Shown: positions 1-13,653, numbered from the stretch's first letter. The stretch: 64,000 nt of DNA from Caprella mutica (GCA_947561585.1 CANNZV010003164.1:19446-83445), one strand, 5' to 3'. Program-made: numbers and translations. The notes: generated by a model not told the origin, from the sequence alone.

Positions 1-292
1 ACAGTATATCGCTCACAGTACATCACTTACAGTATATCACTTACAGTATATCACTTACAGTATATCACTTACAGTATATCACTTACAGTATATCACTTAC
101 AGTATATCACTTACAGTATATCACTTACAGTATATCACTTACAGTATATCACTTACAGTATATCACTTACAGTATATCACTTACAGTATATCACTTACAG
201 TATATCACTTACAGTATATCACTTACAGTATATCACTTACTGTACATCACTTACTGTACATCACTTACTGTACATCACTTACTGTATTCGTA
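1..292. repeat. 14-bp minisatellite, truncated by the window start
   Basis: About 20 head-to-tail copies of ACAGTATATCACTT. The last copies change to a TGTACATCACTT form. The array touches base 1, so its full size is unknown. No coding content is visible. Confidence 0.95.
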
Positions 293-530
293 TATCCTTT
301 TTAAAATTTTTATTCCTCTATTCTAGTTATCTTCTATTCGGTATAATAAATAACAGAGCAAATAGTTCTTCACTGCAATTTCTGTCCACTCTTTGTGTGT
401 AGGACACTCGACTCTATCTGAATTATAACCTTCTCCTTCTTGTCACTTAAGATGTATTCTCTTTACTTTAGTTTCACATTCTTTATGGTTTAGATATGCG
501 AGTTAATATATTGTTTATAGTTCAGTGTTC
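293..530. other. AT-rich spacer, no gene seen
   Basis: Unique-looking AT-rich sequence between the 14-bp array and the first foldback element. No open frame with coding character, no splice-site pair and no repeat was recognised. Confidence 0.5.
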
Positions 531-765
531 AGGGTCAGTTCTGAGTTATTAGACGGTACCACATTTTCGATCACTATTTTATTTTAACTGTAAAAGAAAT
601 AATTCTGTAATAGTTATATTTTAACTGGTTATTCTAGTTGGTATTTATAGTACCTGAAGGTATCATGGATACCAAGTAGAATAACCAGTTAGGTAATAAT
701 TATTATGCATTTTTTCCTTATATCATCGAAAATGAGTAACTGGTCAATAACTGAGAATTTACCCT
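531..765. mobile_element. Foldback MITE (family C) with GTATCATGGATAC centre
   Basis: The ends are inverted: the left end starts AGGGTCAGTTCTGAGTTATT and the right end, reverse-complemented, starts AGGGTAAATTCTCAGTTATT. Both then run to an ATTTTCGAT motif. The centre (about 627-692) is a second, tighter palindrome with arms of about 33 bp and a 2-base loop, including GGTATCATGGATACC. No open frame is present, so it would be a non-autonomous element. Related ends occur near 6,955, 36,399, 52,490 and 60,700. The target-site duplication is not clear. Confidence 0.7.
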
Positions 766-2137
766 ATAATATCGAAATGGTAACTAGTGAAAAATTTCAA
801 TTACGGACACTATCAGATTATATTTCAATTTCCGTTTGTAACAGTGATTGCTCCCATCGTCGGACACTTTTATAATTACCACCGGAAATTTAATTTTTAT
901 TTATCTTTAGTATAATTTTACTGTTTTTTTTTTCAAAATTCAAAGATCCATTTAAAAACACGAGGCAAATAAATTTGATTACAAAAAAAAAATTACAAGT
1001 AAATTAAAAATTTATTCAAATTAACATCAGGAAATTGGATACGTAAATTCATATGAATGTAATTAGCAAAATGATATTAGCGGGTTGAATTAATAAAAAG
1101 AAATTATTTAAATGAAAAGCACGATTAATATAGTCATTCAACAATTAATATTTGAAACTTCTTTCGATTAGTGAAAGTTTAAACAATTCCAATTTATTAA
1201 AAATTAAAAATTGACCATTGAAAAAATGTTACTTAAATAATAAATTTTTTTGATAATTATATATATTACCTACATACCAACGAGTTTCACCATAAGTCAA
1301 TTTTATGAACTGTTTATCAATTCACCACATATTGTCTAGCACTTTCTTTAGCCTGAAAAACCAGTTTAGAAAATCACATCTAACTACTAGAGTTACGTCA
1401 ACAGGGCCTTTTTTACCCCGAGTTACGTGCGCAGCGTCACTTTTTTTTACCTCGAATTACGTCTACGTGCATCTAGCATTCTGACGTACTTTTTACTGTC
1501 AATAACTTGGGACGATTATTGATGTTCAAAAAGCACTTTTGGGCAATTTGTTAGAGGTGAATTTTAGGTACTTTTTAGAGGATAATAAAGGAAAACTGGT
1601 CACGTACAATATAATCATGGAAAGTTTCTATGATTTAATATAACTGTGTTGGTTGCTTACATTGTTTGAATGTAAATATACTACGCTACATGAGAGGTAA
1701 TGTAAATATACTGTAAAGAAAGTTATGGTGGGCCATGGAAGATTGAGAGGGGATACCCGGAGATAAAGTTATAGAAGATTTAGTTGGGTAAAATATATCA
1801 AAATGAAGAAAATTATGGTGGGGACATAGAAGATTAAGATGGGTAAAATATCTTCCATGCTGAGAACATCCATACTATAATATATTATAATTATTTTAAC
1901 GGGAGAATTTGCGCTTTGCAACCTATGGATAAAATTTGAAGTGACGTATATTATTATTGCTACCTATAATTACAGTCAGAAAATGTGTATGGAGAAGATA
2001 TAGTTAAAATTACTGATTAAACCACTGCGAACCGTCAATTTAGCTGTTACTGTAATAATCAATAATTTCCACAGTTGTTGTGAATGAAGATTTATTGTTT
2101 ATTGCATTTTTCATTTTTAGTTTACAGCATTTACGAC
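766..2137. other. AT-rich intergenic stretch with a dispersed motif
   Basis: No gene is recognised. Two degenerate copies of a motif reading GTTATGGTGGG(G)CCATAGAAGATT lie at about 1,721-1,760 and 1,811-1,840. The same motif is tandemly repeated in opposite orientation at 57,823-58,128. Three GAGTTACGT-like pieces occur at 1,390-1,470. Confidence 0.5.
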
Positions 2138-2403
2138 TAAAGGGCCGTACACACGTAGAGTTTTTTAAGTCTTTCCACCAGACTTTTGCTAAGCTCCTCC
2201 TACTTTTTCCACGAGAATATAAGAAAAAACGTTATAATTATTATTTATTTCAGTTGGTATCCATGATACCTGATGGTATCTTGGATACCAACTGAAATAA
2301 ATAATAATTTTTATTTCGTATATTCTCGTTGAAAAAGTAGGAGGAGCTTAGCAAAAATTCTGGTGGAAAGACTTAAAAAACCCTACGTGTGTACGGCCCT
2401 TTA
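2138..2403. mobile_element. Foldback MITE with TA target-site duplication
   Basis: The element spans 2,140-2,401, flanked on both sides by TA (2,138-2,139 and 2,402-2,403). It starts AAGGGCCGTACACACG and ends with the reverse complement of that. The arms pair over about 125 bp with few mismatches, and the centre is a GGTATCCATGATACC / GGTATCTTGGATACC palindrome. A TA duplication is what Tc1/mariner-type transposases produce, so mobilisation by one is inferred. There is no transposase frame. A 71-residue open frame across the left arm is a by-product. Confidence 0.85.
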
Positions 2404-3741
2404 CAGTTTAAGAAAAGAGTAGTAATTTATTTAGATATTTAAAGTCTGTTTATAAATAGGATATTCCTTACACACAGGGTATTTTTTCTTCAATATTTAT
2501 ATGCTTCACAGATGCTTTCACTGAGCAATGTTATACCCTGCGTGTCTTGCAGTAGAATATTCATTCATTTTAATTATATCTTTTAAAATATTTACTAGGC
2601 TATTTTTTAATCTTGAATGTAGCGGTAAAGTCATTTAAATTTTTTTGATAAAAAAACAACACTTAATATGACCAGTTGACGATCTAGATGACGATCACTC
2701 GTTAGAGCGCATACCTTCGCCGCTGCTTATAAATGACCTTGACCATCCAATAATCTTTGAGTTATAAATGACCTTGACCTTTGACTCGATCGTTCACTAA
2801 ATCTAATCAAATGGTACCTGGACATTGACCAATCGTTCCACCAAATTTCAGGCAATTTTTTTTAAATTCTTTTTGCGTTATGCGAATAAGAATATTACAA
2901 ATAAATAAATACCTACTAAAACTTTATTTTCCTCAATTTGCAAAGGCAAAATGCAAGACTCACTCACTAGGACTTTTAAAATAGAAATCTTTAGTTAGTA
3001 ATATTCTATATATTCTTTTTATTGAAGAGAAAGTTATGCATCGATAGATTCTAATTTTTTCTCAACCATTTAATTATTTAATGAGTTAAATAGGTTGTAT
3101 GTGAATTAAAGTGATTTTAACTGAGAAATAATATGTTACTAGTTCAACTTTTAATTCTGAATATACCATCAATTTTCCATTTATAAGCTCCGGACTATAC
3201 GTTTGACATTTTTATACTAAATAATTAGGTTAAAATTAAAATATACAGTGGCGACTAAAAGAAAGGGACAAAATTTCGAACTTTCTATCTCTAAAATTAT
3301 GAGTTTTACAAAGTTGAAATCTCACCAAATTATATTCATTTTCATGAATGATATTATTCTCAAATATTAATCATATTTAAAAGTTTAGGGAAAAACTTAA
3401 AGTAATAGCAATTTATTTACTATTTTTTATCGTCCAAATCTCCAAAAAGTAAAGATGAATGTTATTCTTTTAATTAAAAAGCCTAATGCAATGAAAATAC
3501 ATATATTCATTTAGATAATAGGTTGATATCTATTTGTTTATTTAATTATCTAAACTATAATTCCGATGACATTTGTGCATCTTAGAACCATGAAGTTTTT
3601 TAATATTCTTAGAGATTTATTTAAGATAATTGTTCCTAAAGTTTCTGATTTCTCTGTGTAGTGGATTTTTTTGTCAAAACCTATACTTATTGTATCTTCT
3701 AAAGATTTTAAAGGGAGCCATGATATCAAAATTTTGTTCGC
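2404..3741. other. AT-rich stretch without a recognised gene
   Basis: No coding exon was seen. A small inverted pair (ACACAGGGTAT near 2,470; ATACCCTGCGTGT near 2,533) and a short direct repeat TTATAAATGACCTTGACC (near 2,728 and 2,762) are the only structures noticed. Confidence 0.45.
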
Positions 3742-3954
3742 TAAGGTCCATACTATACTAGCAGTTTCACCGCCGCGTTTTCACTGCCCTGTTTCCGCTT
3801 CTTCATTAATCACTGTTAAATGAATGGAAGGCGGTAGAAACGCTAGTGTAGTATACAAATATGCTTTCCATTCATTTAACCGTGATTAATTGAAGAGGCG
3901 TAAACAGGGTAGTGAAAACGCGGCGGTGAAACTGCTGGTATAGAATAGGCCTAA
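3742..3954. mobile_element. PIF/Harbinger-like MITE, copy 1
   Basis: A 207-bp element (3,745-3,951) flanked by TAA on both sides. Its ends are GGTCCATACTATACTAGCAG and the inverted GGCCTATTCTATACCAGCAG, followed by long, nearly matching inner arms that include CACCGCCGCGTTTTCACT. A 3-bp TWA duplication with GG/CC ends is typical of PIF/Harbinger elements; the superfamily assignment is inference. A second copy lies at 34,736-34,944. No open frame. Confidence 0.8.
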
Positions 3955-4966
3955 GGAACCCATTTTCGTCTATGCCTTATGACAATTTTGTCAGTATTAA
4001 ACAGTTTTGCCTAAACACTTCTATAGAATATTTCACTCCCTCTAAAATCTTTAGAATGGTTTAATTTTCGTATGAAAATTTAAGAAGATTGATTTAATAT
4101 TACTCTCTAAAATTATCAAAATATTATTCATTATTGCAGTAGCAGATATCATCGAAAAAGGCTTATTAACTAAATTTTAACTCTATATGTATTCACATTA
4201 ATTTATGTTTTTATTTAACAAAAACACAATTACCTCTTTATTTTGGACGAACAGCAATTTGTAAATAAGTACATATTATTATATGTAGCTTTTATTCTCA
4301 CCGATAAATCTTACGCAAATTTAGTTATATTATTATGGATAATAACGACTATCAATTCATAAAATTACAATTCTAATCACTATTATAATATTTATAATAT
4401 CTAGCATGGCATTGTCCTAGAGCCAAAAGATTTTGAATCAATTTTAATTCTTGAAGTGTTTTTTTAATAACTTATTTTAATTTTCATCTGGTACCTATTT
4501 AATAATCCTCACAGTTTCAACTGCACCAGTAAATTGCAATAACAGTTTCAGTACAAAATATCAACCAATTAAATATTTCCGTATGAATAATACATTCAGT
4601 TCCTATTCCATTGAACAATGCATTAAATATTAACGAAATAGATTATGATATCATTTTGTTTGTTTCCAATGAACTAAATAAACATGTCGATACACTCTAA
4701 ATGTAATTAATTAATTAGATAGCAAATATTGGTTGTATCTAGGCGAACATGTTTCTAAAATTCTTTCTCGAATGAAAGAGATTTTTAACATAGTTTATAT
4801 TTCAATAGAATTTGTCAGGATTATCGTTATTGCTGTGTTAGAGTATTAAATTAAAATGTATAAATAGCGAACAATGTTAGGAATATTATAATATGAAGCC
4901 AGTTTACTTGGAATTGGATATATTGTGTTCATAGGATGCCAAATTTTAGTTAATAAATGTCTAATA
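3955..4966. other. AT-rich stretch without a recognised gene
   Basis: About 1 kb of AT-rich sequence up to the first 18-bp satellite. No exon, RNA gene or repeat was recognised. Confidence 0.45.
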
Positions 4967-6706
4967 CTACACTTAGGAACAAGAAGACACTTAGGAACAA
5001 GAGGACACTTAGGAACAAGAAGACACTTAGGAACAAGAGGACACTTAGGAACAAGAGGACACTTAGGAACAAGAGGACACTTAGGAATAAGAGGACACTT
5101 AGGAACAAGAAGACACTTAGGAACATGAAGACACTTAGGAACAAGAAGACACTTAGGAACAAGAGGACACTTAGGAATAAGAGGACACTTAGGAACAAGA
5201 AGACACTTAGGAACAAGAGGACACTTAGGAATAAGAGGACACTTAGGAACAAGAAGACACTTAGGAACAAGAGGACACTTAGGAACAAGAGGACACTTAG
5301 GAACAAGAAGACACTTAGGAACAAGAAGACACTTAGGAACAAGAAGACACTTAGGAACAAGAAGACACTTAGGAACAAAATGACATTTAGGAACAAGAAG
5401 ACACTTAGGAACAAGAGGACACTTAGGAACAAGAAGACACTTAGGAACAAGAAGACACTTAGGAACAAAATGACACTTAGGAACAAGAAGACACTTAGTA
5501 ACATGAAGACACTTAGGAACAAGAGGAAACTTAGGAATAAGAGGACACTTAGGAACAAGAAGACACTTAGGAACAAGAGGACACTTAGGAACAAGAGGAC
5601 ACTTAGGAACAAGAAGACACTTAGGAACAAAATGACACTTAGGAACAAAATGACACTTAGGAACAAAATGACACTTAGGAACAAGAAGACACTTAGGAAC
5701 AAAAAGACACTTAGGAACAAGAAGACACTTAGGAACAAAAAGACACTTAGGAACAAAAAGACACTTAGGAACATGAAGACACTTAGGAACAAGAAGACAC
5801 TTAGGAATAAGAGGACACTTAGGAACAAAATGAAACTTAGGAACAAGAAGACACTTAGTAACATGAAGACACTTAGGAACAAGAGGACACTTAGGAATAA
5901 GAGGACACTTAGGAACAAGAGGACACTTAGGAACAAGAGGACACTTAGGAACAAGAAGACACTTAGGAACAAGAAGACACTTAGGAACAAGAAGACACTT
6001 AGGAACAAAATGACACTTAGGAACAAGAAGACACTTAGGAACAAGAGGACACTTAGGAACAAGAAGACACTTAGGAACAAGAAGACACTTAGGAACAAAA
6101 TGACACTTAGGAACTAAATGACACTTAGGAACAAGAAGACACTTAGGAACAAAAAGACACTTAGGAACAAGAAGACACTTAGGAACAAAAAGACACTTAG
6201 GAACAAAAAGACACTTAGGAACAAGAGGACATTTAGGAACATGAAGACACTTAGGAACAAGAAGACACTTAGGAACAAGAAGACACTTAGGAACAAAATG
6301 ACACTTAGGAACAAAATGACACTTAGGAACAAGAAGACACTTAGGAACAAGAAGACACTTAGTAACAAGAAGACACTTAGGAGCAAAAAGACACTTAGGA
6401 ACATGAAGACACTTAGGAATAAGAAGACACTTAGGAACAAGAGGACACTTAGGAATAAGAAAACACTTAAGAATAAGAGGACACTTAGGAATAAGAGGAC
6501 ACTTAAGAATAAGAGGACACTCAGTAACAAGAGGACACTTAGGAAAAAGAGGACACTTAAGAATAAGAAGACACTCAGTAACAAGAGGACACTTAGGAAC
6601 AAGAGGACACTTAGGAAAAAGAGGACACTTAGGAATAAGAGGACACTTAGGAACAAGAGGACACTTAGGAACAAGAGGACACTTAGGAAAAAGAGGATAC
6701 TTAACA
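4967..6706. repeat. 18-bp satellite, first array (about 96 units)
   Basis: Head-to-tail copies of ACACTTAGGAACAAGAAG with variants AAGAGG, AAAATG, ACATGAAG and AATAAGAGG. Unit length is almost invariably 18, so two frames on each strand stay open for long distances (for example Thr-Leu-Arg-Asn-Lys-Lys repeats). One such frame starts at a true ATG (4,957) and stops at a single variant unit near 6,115. The low-complexity periodic translation, the equally open opposite strand and the lack of splice or promoter signals argue against a gene. This is the exact reverse complement of the unit in the 14.6-31.4 kb array. Confidence 0.97.
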
Positions 6707-7555
6707 GAAGGACCAATAAAGTACGAATTGAAAATTTGATCCGTTTCCTACGGAATAGATGAAATAATTTATGAATTTTAAAGGATTAATTATTAATTTG
6801 AGTTTATATAGTATGTAGGTATCAAACATATGACAGATGATCACAAAATTAATTGTTAGGTCCAGGTTTACTAAGCGAAAGCCTCAATCCTAAAAATAGC
6901 TTAAGATTTTAATTAGACAATTTAGAAATTTCGATTAGAAAGTTATTATCTTACTAGGGTAACTTACGAGTTTTCGAGTAGTTCCACATTTTGGATAATG
7001 TGAGGAAACTAGATAATTAAAGCCTACAGTCCGGTATTTATTTTTACAGGTCTTACTCTGATACAAACACTAAAGCTTCAGGTTTTTGGCAGCAATTAAA
7101 GTTGCTTTAACCCATTTTGAGTTGTGATTTTATCACCTATTTTCGATATCGAATTGAGTGCAAATGGTGCATTAAATTCAAGATAAAAATACAATATATT
7201 CACAAGATTTACCGCCTGATTATCTCGTTAATTAATGATGTACCATTATTAAAATAGAGACATCACTTTCATCTGTCACCTAGAAATTTACATAATTTTT
7301 TTTGATGTTCATTCAAGTCGTTGGATTTTTTAAAGAAAATTTTTATTTAATCGGAATTAAATAAGGGTGTCGAAATCTTTTTCTGTGATAGTACAGTGAA
7401 AGTACATGTAATTGTCGACAATAGAAATCATCAAGAATACTTAAAATCGGTTAGATATTTTAAAATGAATATAACCATATTGGGATCACTTATTAAATTA
7501 TAAACCTGGGCCGCGAAAGTATATTGAATACTATTATTATGCACTTATTTTATAT
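6707..7555. other. Spacer with one family-C inverted-repeat end
   Basis: AT-rich spacer between two satellites. At 6,956-7,000 it carries AGGGTAACTTACGAGTTTTC followed by GTTCCACATTTTGGAT, which matches the terminal repeat of the family-C foldback elements. No matching right end was found nearby, so this is a solo end or an old, broken copy. Confidence 0.5.
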
Positions 7556-8820
7556 ATATACCTTGATACCTGCGAGTATCATGGATACTATAGTTAACTG
7601 TGTATCATGGATACTATATTGTTAACTGAAGCAATCGTGGATACTATATAGTTAACTGAAGGTATCATGGATACTATAGTTAACTGAAGGTATCATGGAT
7701 ACTATAGTTAACTGAAGGTATCATGGATACTATAGTTAACTGAAGGTATCATGGATACAATAGTTAACTGAAGGTATCATGGATACTATAGTTAACTGAA
7801 GGTATCATGGATACTATAGTTAACTGAAGGTATCATGGATACTATAGTTAACTGTGTATCATGGATACTATTTAGTTAACTGAAGGTATTATGGATACTA
7901 TAGTTAACTGAAGGTACCATGGATACTATAGTTAACTGAAGGTATCATGGATACTATGAAGTTAACTGCAGGTATCATGGATACTATAGTTAACTGAAGG
8001 TATCTTGGATACTATAGTTAGCTGAAGGTATCATGGATACTATAGTTAACTGAAGGTATCATGGATACTATAGTTAACTGAAGGTATCATGTATACTATA
8101 GTTAACTGAAGGTATCGTGGATACTATAGTTAACTGAAGGTATCATGGATACAATATTGTTAACTGAAGGTATAATGGATACTATAGTTAACTGAAGGTA
8201 TCGTGGATACTATAGTTGACTGAAGGTATCGTGTATACTATAGTTAACTGAAGGTATCATGGATACTATAGTTAACTGAAGGTATCATGGATACTATAGT
8301 TAACTGAAGGTATCGTGGATACTATAGTTGACTGAAGGTATCATGGATACTATAAAGTTAACTGAAGGTATCATGGATACTATAGTTAACTGAAGGTATC
8401 ATGGATACTATAGTTAACTGAAGGTATCATGGATACTATAGTTAACTGAAGGTATCATGGATACTATATTGTTAACTGAAGGTATCATGGATACAATAAA
8501 GTTAACTGAAGGTATCATGGATACTATAGTTAACTGAAGGTATCATGGATACTATAGTTAACTGAAGGTATCATGGATACTATAGTTAACTGAAGGTATC
8601 ATGGATACTATAGTTAACTGAAGGTATCATGGATACTATATAATTAACTGAAGGTATCATGGATACTATATAGTTAACTGAAGGTATCATGGATACTATA
8701 GTTAACTGAAGGTATCATGGATACTATATAGTTAACTGAAGGTATCATGGATACTATATTGTTAACTGAAGGTATCATGGATTACTATATAGTTAACTGA
8801 AGGTATCATGGATACTATAT

Positions 8821-9838
8821 AGTTAACTGAAGGTATCATGGATACTATATAGTTAACTGAAGGTATCATGGATACTATAGTTAACTGAAGGTATCATGGA
8901 TACTATATTGTTAACTGAAGGTATCATGGATACTATATTGTTAACTGAAGGTATCATGGATACTATATAGTTAACTGAAGGTATCTTGGATACTATATAG
9001 TTAACTGAAGGTATCATGGATACTATATTGTTAACTGAAGGTATCATGGATACTATATAGTTAACTGAAGGTATCTTGGATACTATAGTTAACTGTGTTT
9101 TTTATGGATACTATTTAGTTAACTGAAGGTATTATGGATACTATAGTTAACTGAAGGTACCATGGATACTATAGTTAACTGAAGGTATCATGGATACTAT
9201 GAAGTTAACTGCAGGTATCATGGATACTATAGTTAACTGAAGGTATCATGGATACTATAGTTAACTGAAGGTATCATGGATACTATAAAGTTAACTGAAG
9301 GTATCATGGATACTATATAGTTAACTGAAGGTATCATGGATACTATAGTTAACTGAAGGTATCATGGATACTATAGTTAACTGAAGGTATCATGGATACT
9401 ATAGTTAACTGCAGGTATCATGGATACTATAGTTAACTGAAGGTATCTTGGATACTATAGTTAGCTGAAGGTATCATGGATACTATAGTTAACTGAAGGT
9501 ATCATGGATACTATAGTTAACTGAAGGTATCATGGATACTATAGTTAACTGCAGGTATCATGGATACTATAGTTAACTGAAGGTATCTTGGATACTATAG
9601 TTAACTGCAGGTATCATGGATACTATAGTTAACTGAAGGTATCTTGGATACTATAGTTAGCTGAAGGTATCATGGATACTATAAAGTTAACTGAAGGTAT
9701 CATGGATACTATAAAGTTAACTGAAGGTATCATGGATACTATAGTTAACTGAAGGTATCATGGATACTATAGTTAACTGAAGGTATCATGGATACTATAG
9801 TTAACTGCAGGTATCATGGATACTATAGTTAACTGAAG
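8821..9838. repeat. Higher-order repeat block, copy 1, in the 28/30-bp satellite
   Basis: About 1.02 kb whose order of unit variants is repeated 1,416 bp downstream (10,237-11,254). It includes the rare piece CTGTGTTTTTTATGGATAC at 9,093, which recurs at 10,509. Only isolated differences were seen. Confidence 0.8.
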
Positions 9839-10236
9839 GTATCATGGATACTATATTGTTAACTGAAGGTATCATGGATACAATAAAGTTAACTGAAGGT
9901 ATCATGGATACTATAGTTAACTGAAGGTATCATGGATACTATAGTTAACTGAAGGTATCATGGATACTATAGTTAACTGAAGGTTTCATGGATACTATAG
10001 TTAACTGAAGGTATCATGGATACTATATAGTTAACTGAAGGAATCATGGATACTATATAGTTAACTGAAGGTATCATGGATACTATAGTTAACTGAAGGT
10101 ATCATGGATACTATATAGTTAACTGAAGGTATCATGGATACTATATTGTTAACTGAAGGTATCATGGATACTATATAGTTAACTGAAGGTATCATGGATA
10201 CTATAAAGTTAAATGAAGGTATCATGGATACTATAT

Positions 10237-11254
10237 AGTTAACTGAAGGTATCATGGATACTATATAGTTAACTGAAGGTATCATGGATACTATAGTTAA
10301 CTGAAGGTATCATGGATACTATATTGTTAACTGAAGGTATCATGGATACTATATTGTTAACTGAAGGTATCATGGATACTATATAGTTAACTGAAGGTAT
10401 CTTGGATACTATATAGTTAACTGAAGGTATCATGGATACTATATTGTTAACTGAAGGTATCATGGATACTATATAGTTAACTGAAGGTATCTTGGATACT
10501 ATAGTTAACTGTGTTTTTTATGGATACTATTTAGTTAACTGAAGGTATTATGGATACTATAGTTAACTGAAGGTACCATGGATACTATAGTTAACTGAAG
10601 GTATCATGGATACTATGAAGTTAACTGCAGGTATCATGGATACTATAGTTAACTGAAGGTATCATGGATACTATAGTTAACTGAAGGTATCATGGATACT
10701 ATAGAGTTAACTGAAGGTATCATGGATACTATATAGTTAACTGAAGGTATCATGGATACTATAGTTAACTGAAGGTATCATGGATACTATAGTTAACTGA
10801 AGGTATCATGGATACTATAGTTAACTGCAGGTATCATGGATACTATAGTTAACTGAAGGTATCTTGGATACTATAGTTAGCTGAAGGTATCATGGATACT
10901 ATAGTTAACTGAAGGTATCATGGATACTATAGTTAACTGAAGGTATCATGGATACTATAGTTAACTGCAGGTATCATGGATACTATAGTTAACTGAAGGT
11001 ATCTTGGATACTATAGTTAACTGCAGGTATCATGGATACTATAGTTAACTGAAGGTATCTTGGATACTATAGTTAGCTGAAGGTATCATGGATACTATAA
11101 AGTTAACTGAAGGTATCATGGATACTATAAAGTTAACTGAAGGTATCATGGATACTATAGTTAACTGAAGGTATCATGGATACTATAGTTAACTGAAGGT
11201 ATCATGGATACTATAGTTAACTGCAGGTATCATGGATACTATAGTTAACTGAAG
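10237..11254. repeat. Higher-order repeat block, copy 2, in the 28/30-bp satellite
   Basis: Second copy of the block at 8,821-9,838 at a spacing of 1,416 bp. One difference is ATAGAGTTAA near 10,700 where copy 1 has ATAAAGTTAA. The copies diverge after about 11,254. Confidence 0.8.
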
Positions 11255-13653
11255 GTATCTTGGATACTATAGTTAGCTGAAGGTATCATGGATACTATAG
11301 TTAACTGAAGGTATCTTGGATACTATAGTTAGCTGAAGGTATCATGGATACTATAGTTAACTGAAGGTATCATGGATACTATAGTTAACTGAAGGTATCA
11401 TGGATACTATAGTTAACTGAAGGTATCGTGGATACTATAGTTAACTGAAGGTATCATGGATACTATAAAGTTAACTGAAGGTATCATGGATACTATATAG
11501 TTAACTGAAGGTATCATGGATACTATAAAGTTAACTGAAGGTATCATGGATACTATATAGTTAACTGAAGGTATCATGGATACTATATAGTTAACTGAAG
11601 GTATCATGGATACTATAGTTAACTGAAGGTATCATGGATACTATAGTTAACTGAAGGTATCATGGATACTATAGTTAACTGCAGGTATCATGGATACTAT
11701 AATTAACTGAAGGTATCTTGGATACTATAGTTAGCTGAAGGTATCATGGATACTATAGTTAACTGAAGGTATCATGGATACTATAGTTAACTGAAGGTAT
11801 CATGGATACTATAGTTAACTGAAGGTATCGTGGATACTATAGTTAACTGAAGGTATCATGGATACTATAGTTAACTGAAGGTATCATGGATACTATATAG
11901 TTAACTGAAGGTATCATGGATACTATAGTTAACTGAAGGTATCAAGGATACTATAGTTGACTGAAGGTATCATGGATACTATAAAGTTAACTGAAGGTAT
12001 CATGGATACTATAGTTAACTGAAGGTATCATGGATACTATAGTTAACTGAAGGTATCATGGATACTATAGTTAACTGAAGGTATCATGGATACTATATTG
12101 TTAACTGAAGGTATCATGGATACAATAAAGTTAACTGAAGGTATCATGGATACTATAGTTAACTGAAGGTATCATGGATACTATAGTTAACTGAAGGTAT
12201 CATGGATACTATAGTTAACTGAAGGTATCATGGATACTATAGTTAACTGAAGGTATCATGGATACTATATAGTTAACTGAAGGTATCATGGATACTATAT
12301 AGTTAACTGAAGGTATTATGGATACTATAGTTAACTGAAGGTATCATGGATACTATATTGTTAACTGAAGGTATCATGGATACTATATTGTTAACTGAAG
12401 GTATCATGGATACTATATAGTTAACTGAAGGTATCTTGGATACTATAGTTAACTGAAGGTATCATGGATACTATATAGTTAACTGAAGGTATCTTGGATA
12501 CTATAGTTAACTGAAGGTATCATGGATACTATAAAGTTAAATGAAGGTATCATGGATACTATAAAGTTAAATGAAGGTATCATGGGTACTATAAAGTTAA
12601 ATGAAGGTATCATGGATACTATAAAGTTAACTGAAGGTATCATGGATACTATATTGTTAACTGAAGGTATCATGGATACTATATTGTTAACTGAAGGTAT
12701 CATGGATACTATATAGTTAACTGAAGGTATCTTGGATACTATAGTTAACTGAAGGTATCATGGATACTATAAAGTGAACTGAAGGTATCATGGATACTAT
12801 ATAGTTAACTGAAGGTATCATGGATACTATAAAGTTAAATGAAGGTATCATGGATACTATATAGTTAACTGAAGGTATCATGGATACTATTAAGTTAACT
12901 GAAGGTATCATGGATACTATAAAGTTAACTGAAGGTATCATGGATACTATAGTTAACTGAAGGTATCATGGATACTATATTGTTAACTGAAGGTATCATG
13001 GATACTATATTGTTAACTGAAGGTATCATGTATACTATATAGTTAACTGAAGGTATCTTGGATACTATATAGTTAACTGAAGGTATCATGGATACTATAT
13101 AGTTAACTGAAGGTATCATGGATACTATATAGTTAACTGAAGGTATCATGGATACTATAGTTAACTGAAGGTATCATGGATACTATATTGTTAACTGAAG
13201 GTATCATGGATACTATATTGTTAACTGAAGGTATCATGGATACTATATTGTTAACTGAAGGTATCATGGATACTATATAGTTAACTGAAGGTATCTTGGA
13301 TACTACATAGTTAACTGAAGGTATCATGGATACTATAAAGTGAACTGAAGGTAAGTTGGAGCTTATTTAAATTTAAAATCATCAGAAAATTAATTTCGAA
13401 TTGATAATAACGTATGAAAATAATCCCCGTATACTAACCGCAATTCCATATCTTATTATACGGGAATTATGACGATACATTATTAACTATCTGTTAAGGC
13501 CAGTGTGTATAGACTAGGATTATAAATACTGTGTTTATTTAATAGATGGTATTTGAATAGTTTAATACCTACATTTTAGGTACTCAGTTATTACAGAGAA
13601 TTTTCAGCAGTGTTAAGATATTACTGGTCTACTTGATCTAAGGGAATATACTG

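Larger units (their letters stand above)
7556..13353. repeat. 28/30-bp satellite (about 200 units)
   Basis: Units consist of GGTATCATGGATACTATA, then an optional two-base TA/TT/AA/GA insert, then GTTAACTGAA, so units alternate between 28 and 30 bp. Variants GGTATCTTGGATAC, GCAGGTATC and GTTAGCTGAAG recur. The first unit (about 7,560-7,600) is a degenerate palindrome of the type found at the centre of the foldback elements elsewhere in the window. Short Met-Ile-Pro-Ser-Val-Asn frames on the minus strand come from runs of 30-bp units and are not genes. Confidence 0.97.

Noticed and set aside
4950..6762. Open frames of 386, 382, 214 and 200 residues over the first 18-bp array
   Set aside because: Same period artefact, on both strands. 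The ATG at 4,957 lies at the array edge by chance; the frame breaks at a single variant unit.
8853..13327. Repeated Met-Ile-Pro-Ser-Val-Asn minus-strand frames
   Set aside because: They arise only where 30-bp satellite units run together and stop at each 28-bp unit.
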